Shown here: piece after piece, positions 26,113 through 34,563 of the stretch | How the letters are laid out: every line of letters starts with the position of its first letter | Numbering within the stretch: position 1 is the stretch's first letter | NCBI GenBank assembly: GCA_020636495.1 | Contig: JACJXQ010000008.1 | Location: 1,922,001 to 1,986,000 of the forward strand | DNA from: Chitinophagales bacterium | GTDB taxonomy: Bacteria > Bacteroidota > Bacteroidia > Chitinophagales > Chitinophagaceae | Direction: 5' to 3' | Length of the DNA: 64,000 nucleotides | Translations under genes and position numbers: made by a program | Notes under the pieces: generated by a model | What the model was told of the DNA's origin: nothing | Database searches by the model: none | The model's input: only the letters and a program-made list of their open reading frames with translations

Positions 26113-26877
26113 TTAATATGATTTGATCTCAATATTACCAAAGCTGCAGTTGCCTGTCAGGTATAATATGGTTTTTTCGTCAGAGCTATCGGTATTGGTA
26201 TACAATTGTCTGTTGTCTTCTACATTACCCATGGTTGTTTGCAACTCATTCTTGATCTCCCAGTTGGAAGGAACTATCAGTTCTACACCACCAAAAGTTA
26301 CTTTCAGGTTCAGGTTGACTTTTTTGTCAATGCTACCGGCATTCATCATGTTTATCTCGGCACCGCCAAAGGTAGCAGAGACTGAGCCACCTTTGAAGTC
26401 TTTGGATGTTACGATCTCTTTATGTCCACCAAAGGTAACATCTACACTAAGCATACTATCGTTATTAGTTACAGTTCGTATGTTGTTGTCACATCTCCCA
26501 TCGTTCCAGTACTTTTTTTTTGACTGAGGCCTCAGAATGAGTAAAACACCCAGTATGATCATAGCTGCAGGCAGGAGCAGGGCCTTAGACGTAACTCCGA
26601 AAATGGTAAATACAGGTATCAGGTGTGCAGAGCCTATGAGTATTAGTATCCACCATGCGTGATTCTGAAAGCGGCTTTTGGCCCCTATAATACTACCTAT
26701 GAGAATCAATACCCATGGCCACATAGTGTGGAAGCTGAAGTAAAAGACGTCAAACTTCCTGAGCATAATAATTATTCCTATAACAAGTATAAATACCCCA
26801 AACCATCTCTTATCGCCGCTGTTCCTTCTGCGCCGCATTCTGTCAAACGGCCTGTGTCTATCGCGTATCTGGTTCAT
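26113..26877 (-). CDS. LiaF-like membrane protein (DUF5668/LiaI-LiaF type)
   Basis: 254 residues. The N-terminus is basic and Arg-rich (MNQIRDRHRPFDRMRRRR), then four hydrophobic segments (about residues 25-115), then a soluble C-terminal domain with repeating short strands (SVDVTFGGHKEIV, SVSATFGGAEINM, NLKVTFGGVELIVPSNW) in the pattern of the LiaF C-terminal beta-helix/roll. In Gram-positives LiaF restrains the LiaS kinase under cell-wall stress. Here it is the first gene of an operon with a LytS/LytR pair, so an analogous negative input is plausible. A TAnnTTTG box sits at 26907-26914. Confidence 0.82.
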   Translation of the reverse strand: MNQIRDRHRPFDRMRRRRNSGDKRWFGVFILVIGIIIMLRKFDVFYFSFHTMWPWVLILIGSIIGAKSRFQNHAWWILILIGSAHLIPVFTIFGVTSKALLLPAAMIILGVLLILRPQSKKKYWNDGRCDNNIRTVTNNDSMLSVDVTFGGHKEIVTSKDFKGGSVSATFGGAEINMMNAGSIDKKVNLNLKVTFGGVELIVPSNWEIKNELQTTMGNVEDNRQLYTNTDSSDEKTILYLTGNCSFGNIEIKSY

Positions 26878-26906
26878 ATCAGATCTGTTTTGTTGAATTG
26901 ATGATA

Positions 26907-26914
26907 CAAATGTA
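26907..26914 (-). promoter_or_regulatory. TAnnTTTG promoter box for the LiaF-like/LytSR operon
   Basis: The minus strand reads TACATTTG, an exact match, 30 bases before the ATG of the first gene. Confidence 0.6.
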
Positions 26915-27009
26915 TAACAAGTATTACCCGGCGGGAAAGCATATTAGGTAAAATATTATCAATTGTCGGTCAATGGCCGGGAAACGTCGGTAAAGGGGTA
27001 AGTAGCAAG

Positions 27010-28059
27010 CTATTTAAGTCTTTCAGGCTCCCATTTCAGCTTATTGAATGTCTTTTTACGTAGAACGAAGAATTGCCACACTATGCTGGCTTTCATTCTG
27101 CCTGATTCGTTGCGATGAGATACCTGTTTTTTGCATTCTTTTCTACGTTGCAGCCATTTGCCCAGGCTGCCGTAAAAATGGAAATGTGCTTTGATAATAG
27201 TAAAGGTTTCTGTGAAATGACCTGTAAGAAGCAGCCTGGCTCCGGCCACTCCATCCAATATGAATCTGAGCGGGAAAAGCCATAGAAGGCGGCTTGTTTT
27301 CTCGTTTTTCAGCAACAGTATCAGGTTGTTTCTGAAATTATAGTATAATTTCTGCGGGCTGCCATAGCTGATGACACTGCCTCCTACATGATATACCGTA
27401 GAGTCGGCAATGTAGCCTATTTTATAACCGCCGTTTTTCAGTCGCCAGCACAGATCTACCTCCTCCATGTGTGCATACAGGTCATTGTCCAGTCCGCCGT
27501 ATTTATGATACAGATCGGCACGCACCATGAAGCATCCGCCTGATGCCCAGAATACTTCGATATCGTCGTTGTACTGGCCGTTGTCTTTTTCGAGTTCTGT
27601 AAATATTCTGCCGCGGCAAAAGAGATAGCCGTAACTGTCCATGAAGCCACCGGCTGCGCCGGCATATTCAAAGTATTCTTTTTCTCTCCAGTATCTTATT
27701 TTAGGTTGGCATGCAGCAAGGCCGGGGTATCGCTGCATAGCAGCCAGCAAGGGAGGGAACCATCCCTTTGTGACCTCAAAATCGGCGCTGAGCAGTATAT
27801 AGTATTTGGCCTGTATCTTTTTCAGTGCCTCGGCATAGCCATTGGAGAAACCCCTGTTGAGCGGGATATGGAGCGTTTTTACAGACGGGAATCTGTTCTG
27901 TACATATTCCAGCGTATCGTCTGTAGATGCATTATCGGCAACAATAACATCGTAGCCAGTAGTGGCCTCGGCAACAATTTCCGGTAAAAAGAGCTCATGC
28001 CACTTTTTACCATTGTAACTGAGTATTACAACGGCGGTATCATTGGTACAGACAATCAT
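27010..28059 (-). CDS. Glycosyltransferase family 2
   Basis: 349 residues with the GT-A fold. VVILSYNGKKW and VIVADNASTDDT form the nucleotide-sugar site, LLSADFEV is the DxD-like metal site, and FWASGGCFMVRADLYHKYGG with AHMEEVDLCWRLKNGGYKIGY is typical of rhamnosyl/N-acetylgalactosaminyl-type transferases that use a membrane acceptor. A C-terminal basic region contains hydrophobic stretches and probably contacts the membrane. It likely adds a sugar to a surface polysaccharide or glycolipid. It shares a transcript with the small gene at 28078. Confidence 0.92.
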   Translation of the reverse strand: MIVCTNDTAVVILSYNGKKWHELFLPEIVAEATTGYDVIVADNASTDDTLEYVQNRFPSVKTLHIPLNRGFSNGYAEALKKIQAKYYILLSADFEVTKGWFPPLLAAMQRYPGLAACQPKIRYWREKEYFEYAGAAGGFMDSYGYLFCRGRIFTELEKDNGQYNDDIEVFWASGGCFMVRADLYHKYGGLDNDLYAHMEEVDLCWRLKNGGYKIGYIADSTVYHVGGSVISYGSPQKLYYNFRNNLILLLKNEKTSRLLWLFPLRFILDGVAGARLLLTGHFTETFTIIKAHFHFYGSLGKWLQRRKECKKQVSHRNESGRMKASIVWQFFVLRKKTFNKLKWEPERLK

Positions 28060-28077
28060 TGGCGTGTAAGCTAATGA

Positions 28078-28296
28078 TTATTTATACTTGGGGTCGTACT
28101 TCGTATTATCGGGAACCTCTACGTCCTTATTGCTCTTATAGCTGTGCTCGTACAAGTTGTAGCAACCTGACCATGCAAAGATGAATATCCCGAAAAAGAA
28201 TAATAAAAACAGGAACCGGGATTTGGACGGCTTACTTAGCTCTATATCTGCCTGGTTGTCCAGGTCTTTTATTTCGTTATTATTTTGCATCTCCAT
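28078..28296 (-). CDS. Small single-TM hypothetical protein
   Basis: 72 residues with one membrane helix (about residues 28-46: FLFLLFFFGIFIFAWSGCYNL) and short charged tails. It lies 18 bases before the glycosyltransferase start. A TAnnTTTG box at 28317-28324 (minus strand) supports a transcript beginning here. Function unknown. Confidence 0.72.
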   Translation of the reverse strand: MEMQNNNEIKDLDNQADIELSKPSKSRFLFLLFFFGIFIFAWSGCYNLYEHSYKSNKDVEVPDNTKYDPKYK

Positions 28297-28316
28297 TAAG
28301 GCAATATTTGCAGTGA

Positions 28317-28324
28317 CAAAAATA
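28317..28324 (-). promoter_or_regulatory. TAnnTTTG promoter box for the 28078/27010 pair
   Basis: The minus strand reads TATTTTTG, an exact match, 21 bases before the 72-residue gene's ATG. Confidence 0.5.
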
Positions 28325-28386
28325 GTAGATATTCAGTCAAAATCATAATATTTTTATAGTCATTTCGTTGTACGTACATTGTGTTC

Positions 28387-29532
28387 ATGCGCCAGTATCT
28401 CAATTGGAAAACTTATTTAATATTTGCAGCTCTATGTATTGTGGGCGCATCCCTGTATTATACCAGCCAGCTGGCTGCAAAACTGGCAGCAGAAGAGCGG
28501 AAGAAGATGGAACAGGTGGCCGAAGGTATTAAAATTATGGTTGATGAATCATCACTCGGGCAAGACCTGATATTCGCATCCAGTTTCGTATCTCAAAATA
28601 CCACGATACCATTCATCGCTGTAGATGATTCCGGTGTTATTCAACAATACAATAACCTGGATACGGCAAAAGTGAGAAAGGATCCTAACTATCTTAAAAG
28701 AAAACTGGAAGATTTTAAAGAAGTTGGCCCACCTATTGAAGCCGAACTGGGTTACGGGCTGGGCAAGCATTATGTGTACTATGGTGAATCGTACCTGCTT
28801 ACGCAGTTGAGGTATTTCCCTTATGTACAACTGGCTATTATCATGCTGTTCCTGGTTGTCGTGTTAATAGCTTTAAGTTCTGCTCATCGATCTATACAAA
28901 ACCAGGTGTGGGTTGGTTTGTCAAAAGAGACAGCACACCAGTTGGGCACTCCTCTCAGCTCTATTGAAGGATGGCTGGAGATACTTAAAGACGACAAGAC
29001 CAATGAGGATGCTTTGGACGAAATGCAAAAAGACCTTGACAGGTTGAAACTAGTGGCGGACAGGTTTGGCAAAGTAGGCAGCGTACCCGTGCTTGAGGAG
29101 GAAGATTTGCGTGTGCGTTTGCAGAATATGGCTGAATATATGCAGAAGAGGTCGCCTGCAAAGGTAAATATTACGCTTGCCGCAATGGATCATGAGATAC
29201 CTGCCAATATCAGCGGGCCTCTTTTTGACTGGGTGCTGGAAAACCTGATGCGCAATGCGCTGGATGCAATGGAAGGGAAGGGTACGATCAGCATAAAGGT
29301 AGAGGATACGCCACAGCAGATACGTATTGATGTGGCAGATACAGGAAAGGGGATACCTAAGCACCTGGTAAAGAAAATATTTGATCCGGGTTTTACTACC
29401 AAGAAAAGAGGGTGGGGGTTAGGCCTGTCCCTCTCTAAACGTATTATTGAAAAATATCATCATGGTTCATTGTTAGTTAAGCAAACAGAAACCGGGAAAG
29501 GAACAACTTTTCGCATTATCCTGAGGAGATGA
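28387..29532 (+). CDS. Orphan sensor histidine kinase
   Basis: The start is either an ATG at 28387 or a GTG two codons earlier at 28381. There is a membrane helix near residue 10-30 and another near 150-170, with an extracytoplasmic sensor domain between. The HisKA phosphoacceptor is His in LSKETAHQLGTPLSSIEGW, an unusual variant of the H-box, and the ATPase domain has LENLMRNALDAM (N box), VADTGKGIP (G1) and GWGLGLSLSKRI (G2). No response regulator gene is adjacent, so it signals to a partner elsewhere. tRNA-Leu follows on the same strand. Confidence 0.93.
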   Translation: MRQYLNWKTYLIFAALCIVGASLYYTSQLAAKLAAEERKKMEQVAEGIKIMVDESSLGQDLIFASSFVSQNTTIPFIAVDDSGVIQQYNNLDTAKVRKDPNYLKRKLEDFKEVGPPIEAELGYGLGKHYVYYGESYLLTQLRYFPYVQLAIIMLFLVVVLIALSSAHRSIQNQVWVGLSKETAHQLGTPLSSIEGWLEILKDDKTNEDALDEMQKDLDRLKLVADRFGKVGSVPVLEEEDLRVRLQNMAEYMQKRSPAKVNITLAAMDHEIPANISGPLFDWVLENLMRNALDAMEGKGTISIKVEDTPQQIRIDVADTGKGIPKHLVKKIFDPGFTTKKRGWGLGLSLSKRIIEKYHHGSLLVKQTETGKGTTFRIILRR

Positions 29533-29545
29533 TCTTTTTTTGCTT

Positions 29546-29576
29546 TTTGAGTTTATTAAAATTGACATTACATTTG
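29546..29576 (+). promoter_or_regulatory. -33/-7 promoter of tRNA-Leu
   Basis: TTTG (29546-29549), a 19-base spacer, then TACATTTG (29569-29576), an exact -33/-7 pair 17 bases before the tRNA. It is the cleanest match to the Bacteroidetes consensus in the window. Confidence 0.75.
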
Positions 29577-29593
29577 CAATCCCTCAGGCATTT

Positions 29594-29677
29594 GCGGCGG
29601 TGTTGAAACTGGTAGACAAGCAACGTTGAGGTCGTTGTGCTCGCAAGGGCGTGGGAGTTCGAATCTCCTCTGCCGCA
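29594..29677 (+). tRNA. tRNA-Leu (anticodon GAG)
   Basis: 84-base cloverleaf with a 7 bp acceptor stem (GCGGCGG / CTGCCGC with one G-U), an anticodon arm CAACG-TTGAGGT-CGTTG giving anticodon GAG, a long variable arm as expected for leucine tRNA, and a T-arm GGAGTTCGAATCTCC. The 3' CCA is not encoded. It decodes CUC/CUU leucine codons. Confidence 0.96.
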
Positions 29678-29683
29678 CATGTG

Positions 29684-29717
29684 AAAAGGATGAAACATAT
29701 GTTTCATCCTTTTTTTG
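29684..29717 (+). terminator. Rho-independent terminator after tRNA-Leu
   Basis: A perfect 30-base palindrome (29684-29713: AAAAGGATGAAACAT/ATGTTTCATCCTTTT) merges into a seven-T run. Very strong. Confidence 0.85.
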
Positions 29718-29729
29718 CTTATTAGTCAT

Positions 29730-29737
29730 TATGTTTG
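29730..29737 (+). promoter_or_regulatory. TAnnTTTG promoter box for the DinB-like lipoprotein
   Basis: Exact TATGTTTG, 31 bases before the ATG at 29768. Confidence 0.5.
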
Positions 29738-29767
29738 TACAACGTAATAGTTTATAAACAGGTGACA

Positions 29768-30331
29768 ATGAAGAGCAACCTATTCAAAGTTTTTATCCCG
29801 GTTCTGGTAATATTGTTTTTTGCACAATGCGGTCAAAATGCTGAAGAGAATGAGCCCGTATCGTATGCAATATCAGAAGGACATGTGAAAGTATGGGACA
29901 TTGCCATTGAACAGGTGCTTGAACTGGTAGATTCAATGCCGGATAATATGCTCAATTACAAGCCTCATGACAGCATACGTACATTCGCAGAACAGATCAT
30001 ACATATTGGTATCTCGTCTGAAATGATCACGAACCTGTTCCTGAAAGATATTCCACGACCGCAAAATATACCTGAGGTGAATGCCGCAGAGATGACCAAG
30101 GACGACCTGAAAAAATTTGTAAAAGAACGATTGGAAGCTGCCCGTGCCAATATAGCCAGTATGTCTGATGACCAACTGCTGCACGAGCATGTGAAATCTT
30201 ATATGGGTAATACCATGACACGGCTGGAAGGTATGTATTTTGCTCACGACCATTTGAGCAATCATAAAGCCAAAGCCAACCTTTATATACGTGTTGCAGG
30301 TATCCGTCCGCCACACTACAGGTATTACTGA
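29768..30331 (+). CDS. DinB-family lipoprotein
   Basis: The ATG at 29768 gives MKSNLFKVF... and a lipobox (LFFAQC); a longer start 11 codons earlier would add a non-signal leader. 187 residues. The mature part reads like the DinB/YfiT four-helix bundle, with metal-binding His spread over helices (HVKVWDIAIEQ, HIGISSEM, FAHDHLSNHKAK). DinB-like proteins are often thiol-dependent transferases or hydrolases; the substrate here is unknown. Lipoprotein-anchored DinB domains are common in Bacteroidetes. Confidence 0.82.
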   Translation: MKSNLFKVFIPVLVILFFAQCGQNAEENEPVSYAISEGHVKVWDIAIEQVLELVDSMPDNMLNYKPHDSIRTFAEQIIHIGISSEMITNLFLKDIPRPQNIPEVNAAEMTKDDLKKFVKERLEAARANIASMSDDQLLHEHVKSYMGNTMTRLEGMYFAHDHLSNHKAKANLYIRVAGIRPPHYRYY

Positions 30332-30335
30332 GGTA

Positions 30336-31781
30336 TTATATGATGCGTGCCACCAGGTGAGGGAGCAGAAACCAGCAGAACAACGTTATCAGCACTGCGG
30401 ACACAATATTCATGACAAAACCTGTTGTGGTCATATGGTGTAATTTCAGTCTGCCACTGGCAAATACAATCGCATTTGGAGGTGTACCCATAGGTAACAT
30501 ACCGGCACAACTGGCACCTAGTGTCATAGCAATACCCAATTGCAAAGGGTCTATATGCAGTGCTTGTGCCATACCACCGATAACCGGGGCAAATACAATT
30601 ACCTGCGCTACATTGCTCATTACTTCGCTTATGAAGATAGAGACTATAGTAACAATGAAGACAAGCAGTATTCCTCCTGTTGCATAACCCGCTATCCAAT
30701 CACCCAGGCTTTCAATAATACCAGCTTTTTCCAGTTGGCCTGCCAGAGCAATACCTCCTCCAAATAATATTAATATCCCCCAGGCCATATTTTTTGTATC
30801 ATGCCACTCGAGAATTGGTTTGTTCTCAGCAGCGCCTGATGGAAAAGCAAACATGAGTATACCACCGAGGAGAGCAATCATAGAATCGTTGAGCTTGAAC
30901 AAAGTTTGGTATTCATTAATTAAACTTTTGGTGATCCATAAAAATGCAGTTATTAGAAAAATACCCAATACGCGCTTTTCAGTTGCAGATAACTTTCCAA
31001 GCTTCTTTAGCTCTCCGCCTATCAGCTCTTTCGTGTGATGGTTGGAAGGGATGTGATTAGGGTACAGTACTTTGACCATCAGGAAATAGAGTGTGAGTAA
31101 TAATATAAGAGAAATAGGAAGACATAATTTCATCCAGTCTGCAAACTGGAAAGTGTATCCGGCTTCTTCCTGCAAATAAGCTACATAGGCTACATTGGGT
31201 GGTGTACCAATAATAGTAGCTATACCACCGAAGTTGCTGGAGTAAGCAATAGCCAACATCAGGCAAATGCCCAGGTTGGTTACATTCCCCTTACCTGTAT
31301 TACTGTCTTCCATCACCTTTATAACACTAAGCGCGATGGGGTACATCATCATAGTAGTAGCTGTATTGCTCAGCCACATACTCATCAGTCCTGATGCAAG
31401 TATAAATCCCAGTATGATCCTGTTTCCACTGGTACCGGTAACGCGTATGATAGATAGTGCGCCGCGCTTATGCAGCCCCCATTTTTCTATTGCCAGGGCT
31501 ATCATAAAGCCACCCATAAACAGAAAAATAATCGGATTGGCATATGATGTAGCTACCTCGTCTATTCCGGCTATGCCTAATAATGGGAATAGCAATAACG
31601 GCAGTAATGCTACCACAGGCATTGGTAGAACCTGTGTTACCCACCATGTGATCATGAGCGCAGCTACGGCCATTACCTTTGTTGCTTTATTGTCCAGCAT
31701 AAAAGTGTCAGACAACAGGATGAACAGAAATATCAATATGCCTGCAAGTAATGCTGCAATTCTTGCCTTGCTTTTGTTCAT
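30336..31781 (-). CDS. DASS-family (SLC13) sodium/anion symporter
   Basis: 481 residues with about 11-12 hydrophobic segments. The signature SNTATTMMMYP occurs in the first half and NVAQVIVFAPVIGG / GASCAGMLPMGTPPNAIVFASG in the second, the inverted-repeat SNT/TPPNA motifs of divalent-anion transporters. It likely imports dicarboxylates such as succinate or malate with Na+. It is convergent with the DinB-like gene, with 4 bases between stop codons. No regulatory gene is adjacent. Confidence 0.93.
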   Translation of the reverse strand: MNKSKARIAALLAGILIFLFILLSDTFMLDNKATKVMAVAALMITWWVTQVLPMPVVALLPLLLFPLLGIAGIDEVATSYANPIIFLFMGGFMIALAIEKWGLHKRGALSIIRVTGTSGNRIILGFILASGLMSMWLSNTATTMMMYPIALSVIKVMEDSNTGKGNVTNLGICLMLAIAYSSNFGGIATIIGTPPNVAYVAYLQEEAGYTFQFADWMKLCLPISLILLLTLYFLMVKVLYPNHIPSNHHTKELIGGELKKLGKLSATEKRVLGIFLITAFLWITKSLINEYQTLFKLNDSMIALLGGILMFAFPSGAAENKPILEWHDTKNMAWGILILFGGGIALAGQLEKAGIIESLGDWIAGYATGGILLVFIVTIVSIFISEVMSNVAQVIVFAPVIGGMAQALHIDPLQLGIAMTLGASCAGMLPMGTPPNAIVFASGRLKLHHMTTTGFVMNIVSAVLITLFCWFLLPHLVARII

Positions 31782-31816
31782 GTTTATTTTTGGTTAACAG
31801 TATGAAGATATAAAAG

Positions 31817-31845
31817 AAAATGCCTGCTTCACAAGCAGGCATTTT
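31817..31845 (-). terminator. Terminator downstream of the 31866 gene
   Basis: A 13 bp perfect stem (AAAATGCCTGCTT / AAGCAGGCATTTT) with a three-base loop. On the minus strand the following sequence is CTTTTATAT, so it ends the 31866-33512 transcript. Confidence 0.75.
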
Positions 31846-31865
31846 AGCTTAATAATGTAAATACG

Positions 31866-33512
31866 TTATTTGAACTTCACCCATGCTATATGAGCATATT
31901 TCTTTCTGCCATCCCGTTCTATCATTAGTGTTGCATAAGTGTTAGTGGCGTCGTCAAAATGAGCTGATGCAATATTGGCAAATTTCAGGTCTTTATCTCC
32001 TTTGGGAGCAGCAAACAGGAAGTGTTTTTCAAAGAAGCCGTTCTTTAGTTCATAATAAACGCTATTCATATCACTTGCTGCTACTACTACCTCCATTTTA
32101 TCACCTTCTTTTTTATGAAAATTTTCAGGATAATCATTAAATATCAGGTATTTCCCATTGGTAGTATTTACGTAGTCGAAAGAAAAGAACGGCGTATTGT
32201 TGCCCCTGAGAGAAGCCGGTTGGTATGTCCATATGGCTTTTGTCCGTTCCGACAAGTTGAAAGGGCTGATGTCGCCACTGGCTTTTTGTGATTTTTTTGC
32301 AGCGTAACCTATGGTCTCTTTACCTTTCATGTCCAACTCTGTAATAGCAATGTTACCCAGTTGGGTTTCCAGGGTACTAAGTTTAGATCCGCTTTGTTGT
32401 TGAATTTTGTATATCTCCTCCTGTATGATGGTGGTCGTATTGTCTTTATTGACCACCATATGTTGAGGCATGCCGGAATAGCCACCTTTTTCGTTGAATT
32501 TTTCTTTTACATGCGTGGCTGCATATTCACCGATAAAGGGATCTGCTTTTACGATGAACAGGCTTGAAGGGTCTATCAGTGTTATCAAAGGAATGTAAGT
32601 TGTGGTTTGTTTACCGCTCCACATACTGCTCTTTTTAGACAGGTAGGTGAGCGTAAACAGTTGCAGCATTCCCGAACCGGGGTTGTATTGCAACATTCCT
32701 TTGGTGTCCATAAAGTCGTCCGAGAATTCTATTTTTTTATAGGTGAAACTACCTGTGGACTGATCTAAGCGTGATATAAGTATCCTGGAGTCTTTGCCGC
32801 CTGAATTTTTTGTATTGAACCCGTACGCACAAATGAATACACTTTTATCATTTACATAAGACGCAATATAATTTACATACTTGAAGCCCTGGGCATCGTA
32901 AAAGGCTTTCGCCAGTACTTTGTGTTTGCCACCTTCAACACCATAATACATCACTTCGATCCTTTCGTCGCTTTCGGGGGAGATGGAGTTGAAATTGATT
33001 ACAGCATAATTATCGGATACAGGACTTTTTTCGACGTGGAAAGCCGGCTCTTCGACACCGCCATACACCATAGCAAACGCCATGCCTGCATGGAACTTTT
33101 CCAATGTGCTTATTTGTTCTTCGCTTACCAGCGCACCTGTTTGGGGATTAAATACTAACCTGAATAATTTTGGTGTTCGTTTCAATACCTGCTGTATGAA
33201 CAGAACAGGTGCACCACCTATCTCGTAAAGCCCGGCTATTTTTGTTAATTTGAATTCTTTAGGCTCCCAGTTATCGCCTTGTATATTCTTCTGGCCGATC
33301 AGCTTACGGCTCTTGTCATATACAGATACGTCAATACCGTCTTTGCCGGTATAGTTAAAGAAAAATGTATTCCCGCTGGATAACTGCAAGACTTTTCTCC
33401 AGCCATCTTCGGGCTCATCAAAAGGTTCGCTGTATTCTACTTTGTTGGTTTGTGCTACTGATACCTGTACACACAACAAGAATGTAAGGGCAGCGAATAA
33501 TAGGTGCTTCAT
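31866..33512 (-). CDS. Secreted protein, paralogue of the 34564 product
   Basis: 548 residues with a signal peptide ending VSVAQTN. The mature part begins KVEYSEPFDEPEDGWRKVLQ and ends with ...SAHFDDATNTYATLMIERDGRKKYAHIAWVKF. The same start (EYSAPFDEPQKG) and end (SSHFRDETNTYASMMVKR...YISWVTF) occur in the neighbouring protein at 34564, so they are duplicates. Internal repeats of NGNTFFF, KYTTFIG, and SFSYKKIEFSDDF suggest a beta-propeller-like fold. Function unknown; no known domain was recognised. Confidence 0.82.
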   Translation of the reverse strand: MKHLLFAALTFLLCVQVSVAQTNKVEYSEPFDEPEDGWRKVLQLSSGNTFFFNYTGKDGIDVSVYDKSRKLIGQKNIQGDNWEPKEFKLTKIAGLYEIGGAPVLFIQQVLKRTPKLFRLVFNPQTGALVSEEQISTLEKFHAGMAFAMVYGGVEEPAFHVEKSPVSDNYAVINFNSISPESDERIEVMYYGVEGGKHKVLAKAFYDAQGFKYVNYIASYVNDKSVFICAYGFNTKNSGGKDSRILISRLDQSTGSFTYKKIEFSDDFMDTKGMLQYNPGSGMLQLFTLTYLSKKSSMWSGKQTTTYIPLITLIDPSSLFIVKADPFIGEYAATHVKEKFNEKGGYSGMPQHMVVNKDNTTTIIQEEIYKIQQQSGSKLSTLETQLGNIAITELDMKGKETIGYAAKKSQKASGDISPFNLSERTKAIWTYQPASLRGNNTPFFSFDYVNTTNGKYLIFNDYPENFHKKEGDKMEVVVAASDMNSVYYELKNGFFEKHFLFAAPKGDKDLKFANIASAHFDDATNTYATLMIERDGRKKYAHIAWVKFK

Positions 33513-33567
33513 AAATATATATTTGTACGCAATATAGTGCTCAACTACCTTTCTGAAAAAAACAAAG

Positions 33568-34515
33568 CTATTTTTTTACGAAACGGTCGTCTGTAAGCGA
33601 ATGCAGATATGCTTCCAGGTCCTGCTTTTCTGTTTCGGTCAGGTTGAGGGGTTGCAGTAGCAGGCTATCCCTTCCGATAGCATCAGGAATAAATTTCTGA
33701 GGCTGGTCGTAATATTCAATTACTTCTCTCAATGTTTTTATGCTACCATCGTGCATATATGGAGCCGTAATGGCTACGTTCCTCAGACCAGGCACTTTGA
33801 ATTTGCCTATATCAGCCTTATTATGCGTGTGATAATACCTGCCTGAATCGTTATATTCTTTACCATTGAATAGCCCGATACTACGAAACTCATCTGCCGT
33901 GAAATCGGGTGTAAAGTGGCATTCAAAGCATTTGCCCTTTACTCTGAATATAGCCCTGCCGCGTTCCTGTTGTGCTGTAAGTCCTCCCGGCTCGTCGTTC
34001 AGCCAGCGGTCGTTAGGGGTGTCTGCAGTTTCCAGTGTTTCTTCAAAGGCTGCAATAGCTTCACCAAGGTTGTCTTTATCAGGCACCTTGCCAAAAACTT
34101 CCAGGAATAATTGCCTGTATTTACTGTTGTTCAGCCTTACAATAGCTTCCTCAACAGGCAGGTTCATCTCTACAGGATTGGCTATGGGGCCAAGTGCTTG
34201 TTCGCCGAGGGTAGCGGCCCGTCCATCCCAGAACAGGGCATCTCTTGCTGCCACATTCATGGCCGATGGTGTGTTGCGGGATCCTATCCTCCCATGTACA
34301 CCGGTGCTGAAGGCAGTAGTGTCTGCAAAGGCAAATTCTGGTTTATGGCAAGAAGCGCAACTAATGCTGTTGTCTTCTGATAAAATGGTATCGAAGAACA
34401 GCATTTCTCCCAATTGTTCTTTGGTCAGTTTTTGCTGCTTGTCTTTTTCTTTAAAAGAAAGTAGTGCCAGTATGCTTATTCCTGAAAGGAGAAAAATGAT
34501 AAAACCATGTTTCAC
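33568..34515 (-). CDS. Di-heme cytochrome c peroxidase (CcpA/MauG family)
   Basis: 315 residues with an N-terminal signal/anchor. Two c-type heme motifs are CASCH (C53-H57) and CFECH (near residue 200). Intervening SRNTPSAMNVA, FWDGRA and the C-terminal VPGLRNVAITAPYMHDGSIKTLREVIEYY match bacterial cytochrome c peroxidases. It reduces hydrogen peroxide in the periplasm using electrons from a small cytochrome. It lies between the two paralogous secreted-protein genes, all on one strand. Confidence 0.95.
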   Translation of the reverse strand: MKHGFIIFLLSGISILALLSFKEKDKQQKLTKEQLGEMLFFDTILSEDNSISCASCHKPEFAFADTTAFSTGVHGRIGSRNTPSAMNVAARDALFWDGRAATLGEQALGPIANPVEMNLPVEEAIVRLNNSKYRQLFLEVFGKVPDKDNLGEAIAAFEETLETADTPNDRWLNDEPGGLTAQQERGRAIFRVKGKCFECHFTPDFTADEFRSIGLFNGKEYNDSGRYYHTHNKADIGKFKVPGLRNVAITAPYMHDGSIKTLREVIEYYDQPQKFIPDAIGRDSLLLQPLNLTETEKQDLEAYLHSLTDDRFVKK

Positions 34516-34563
34516 GTTGTAAAATTACAATATCCAGCTGACGTATTACCTGATATTTGTCAC

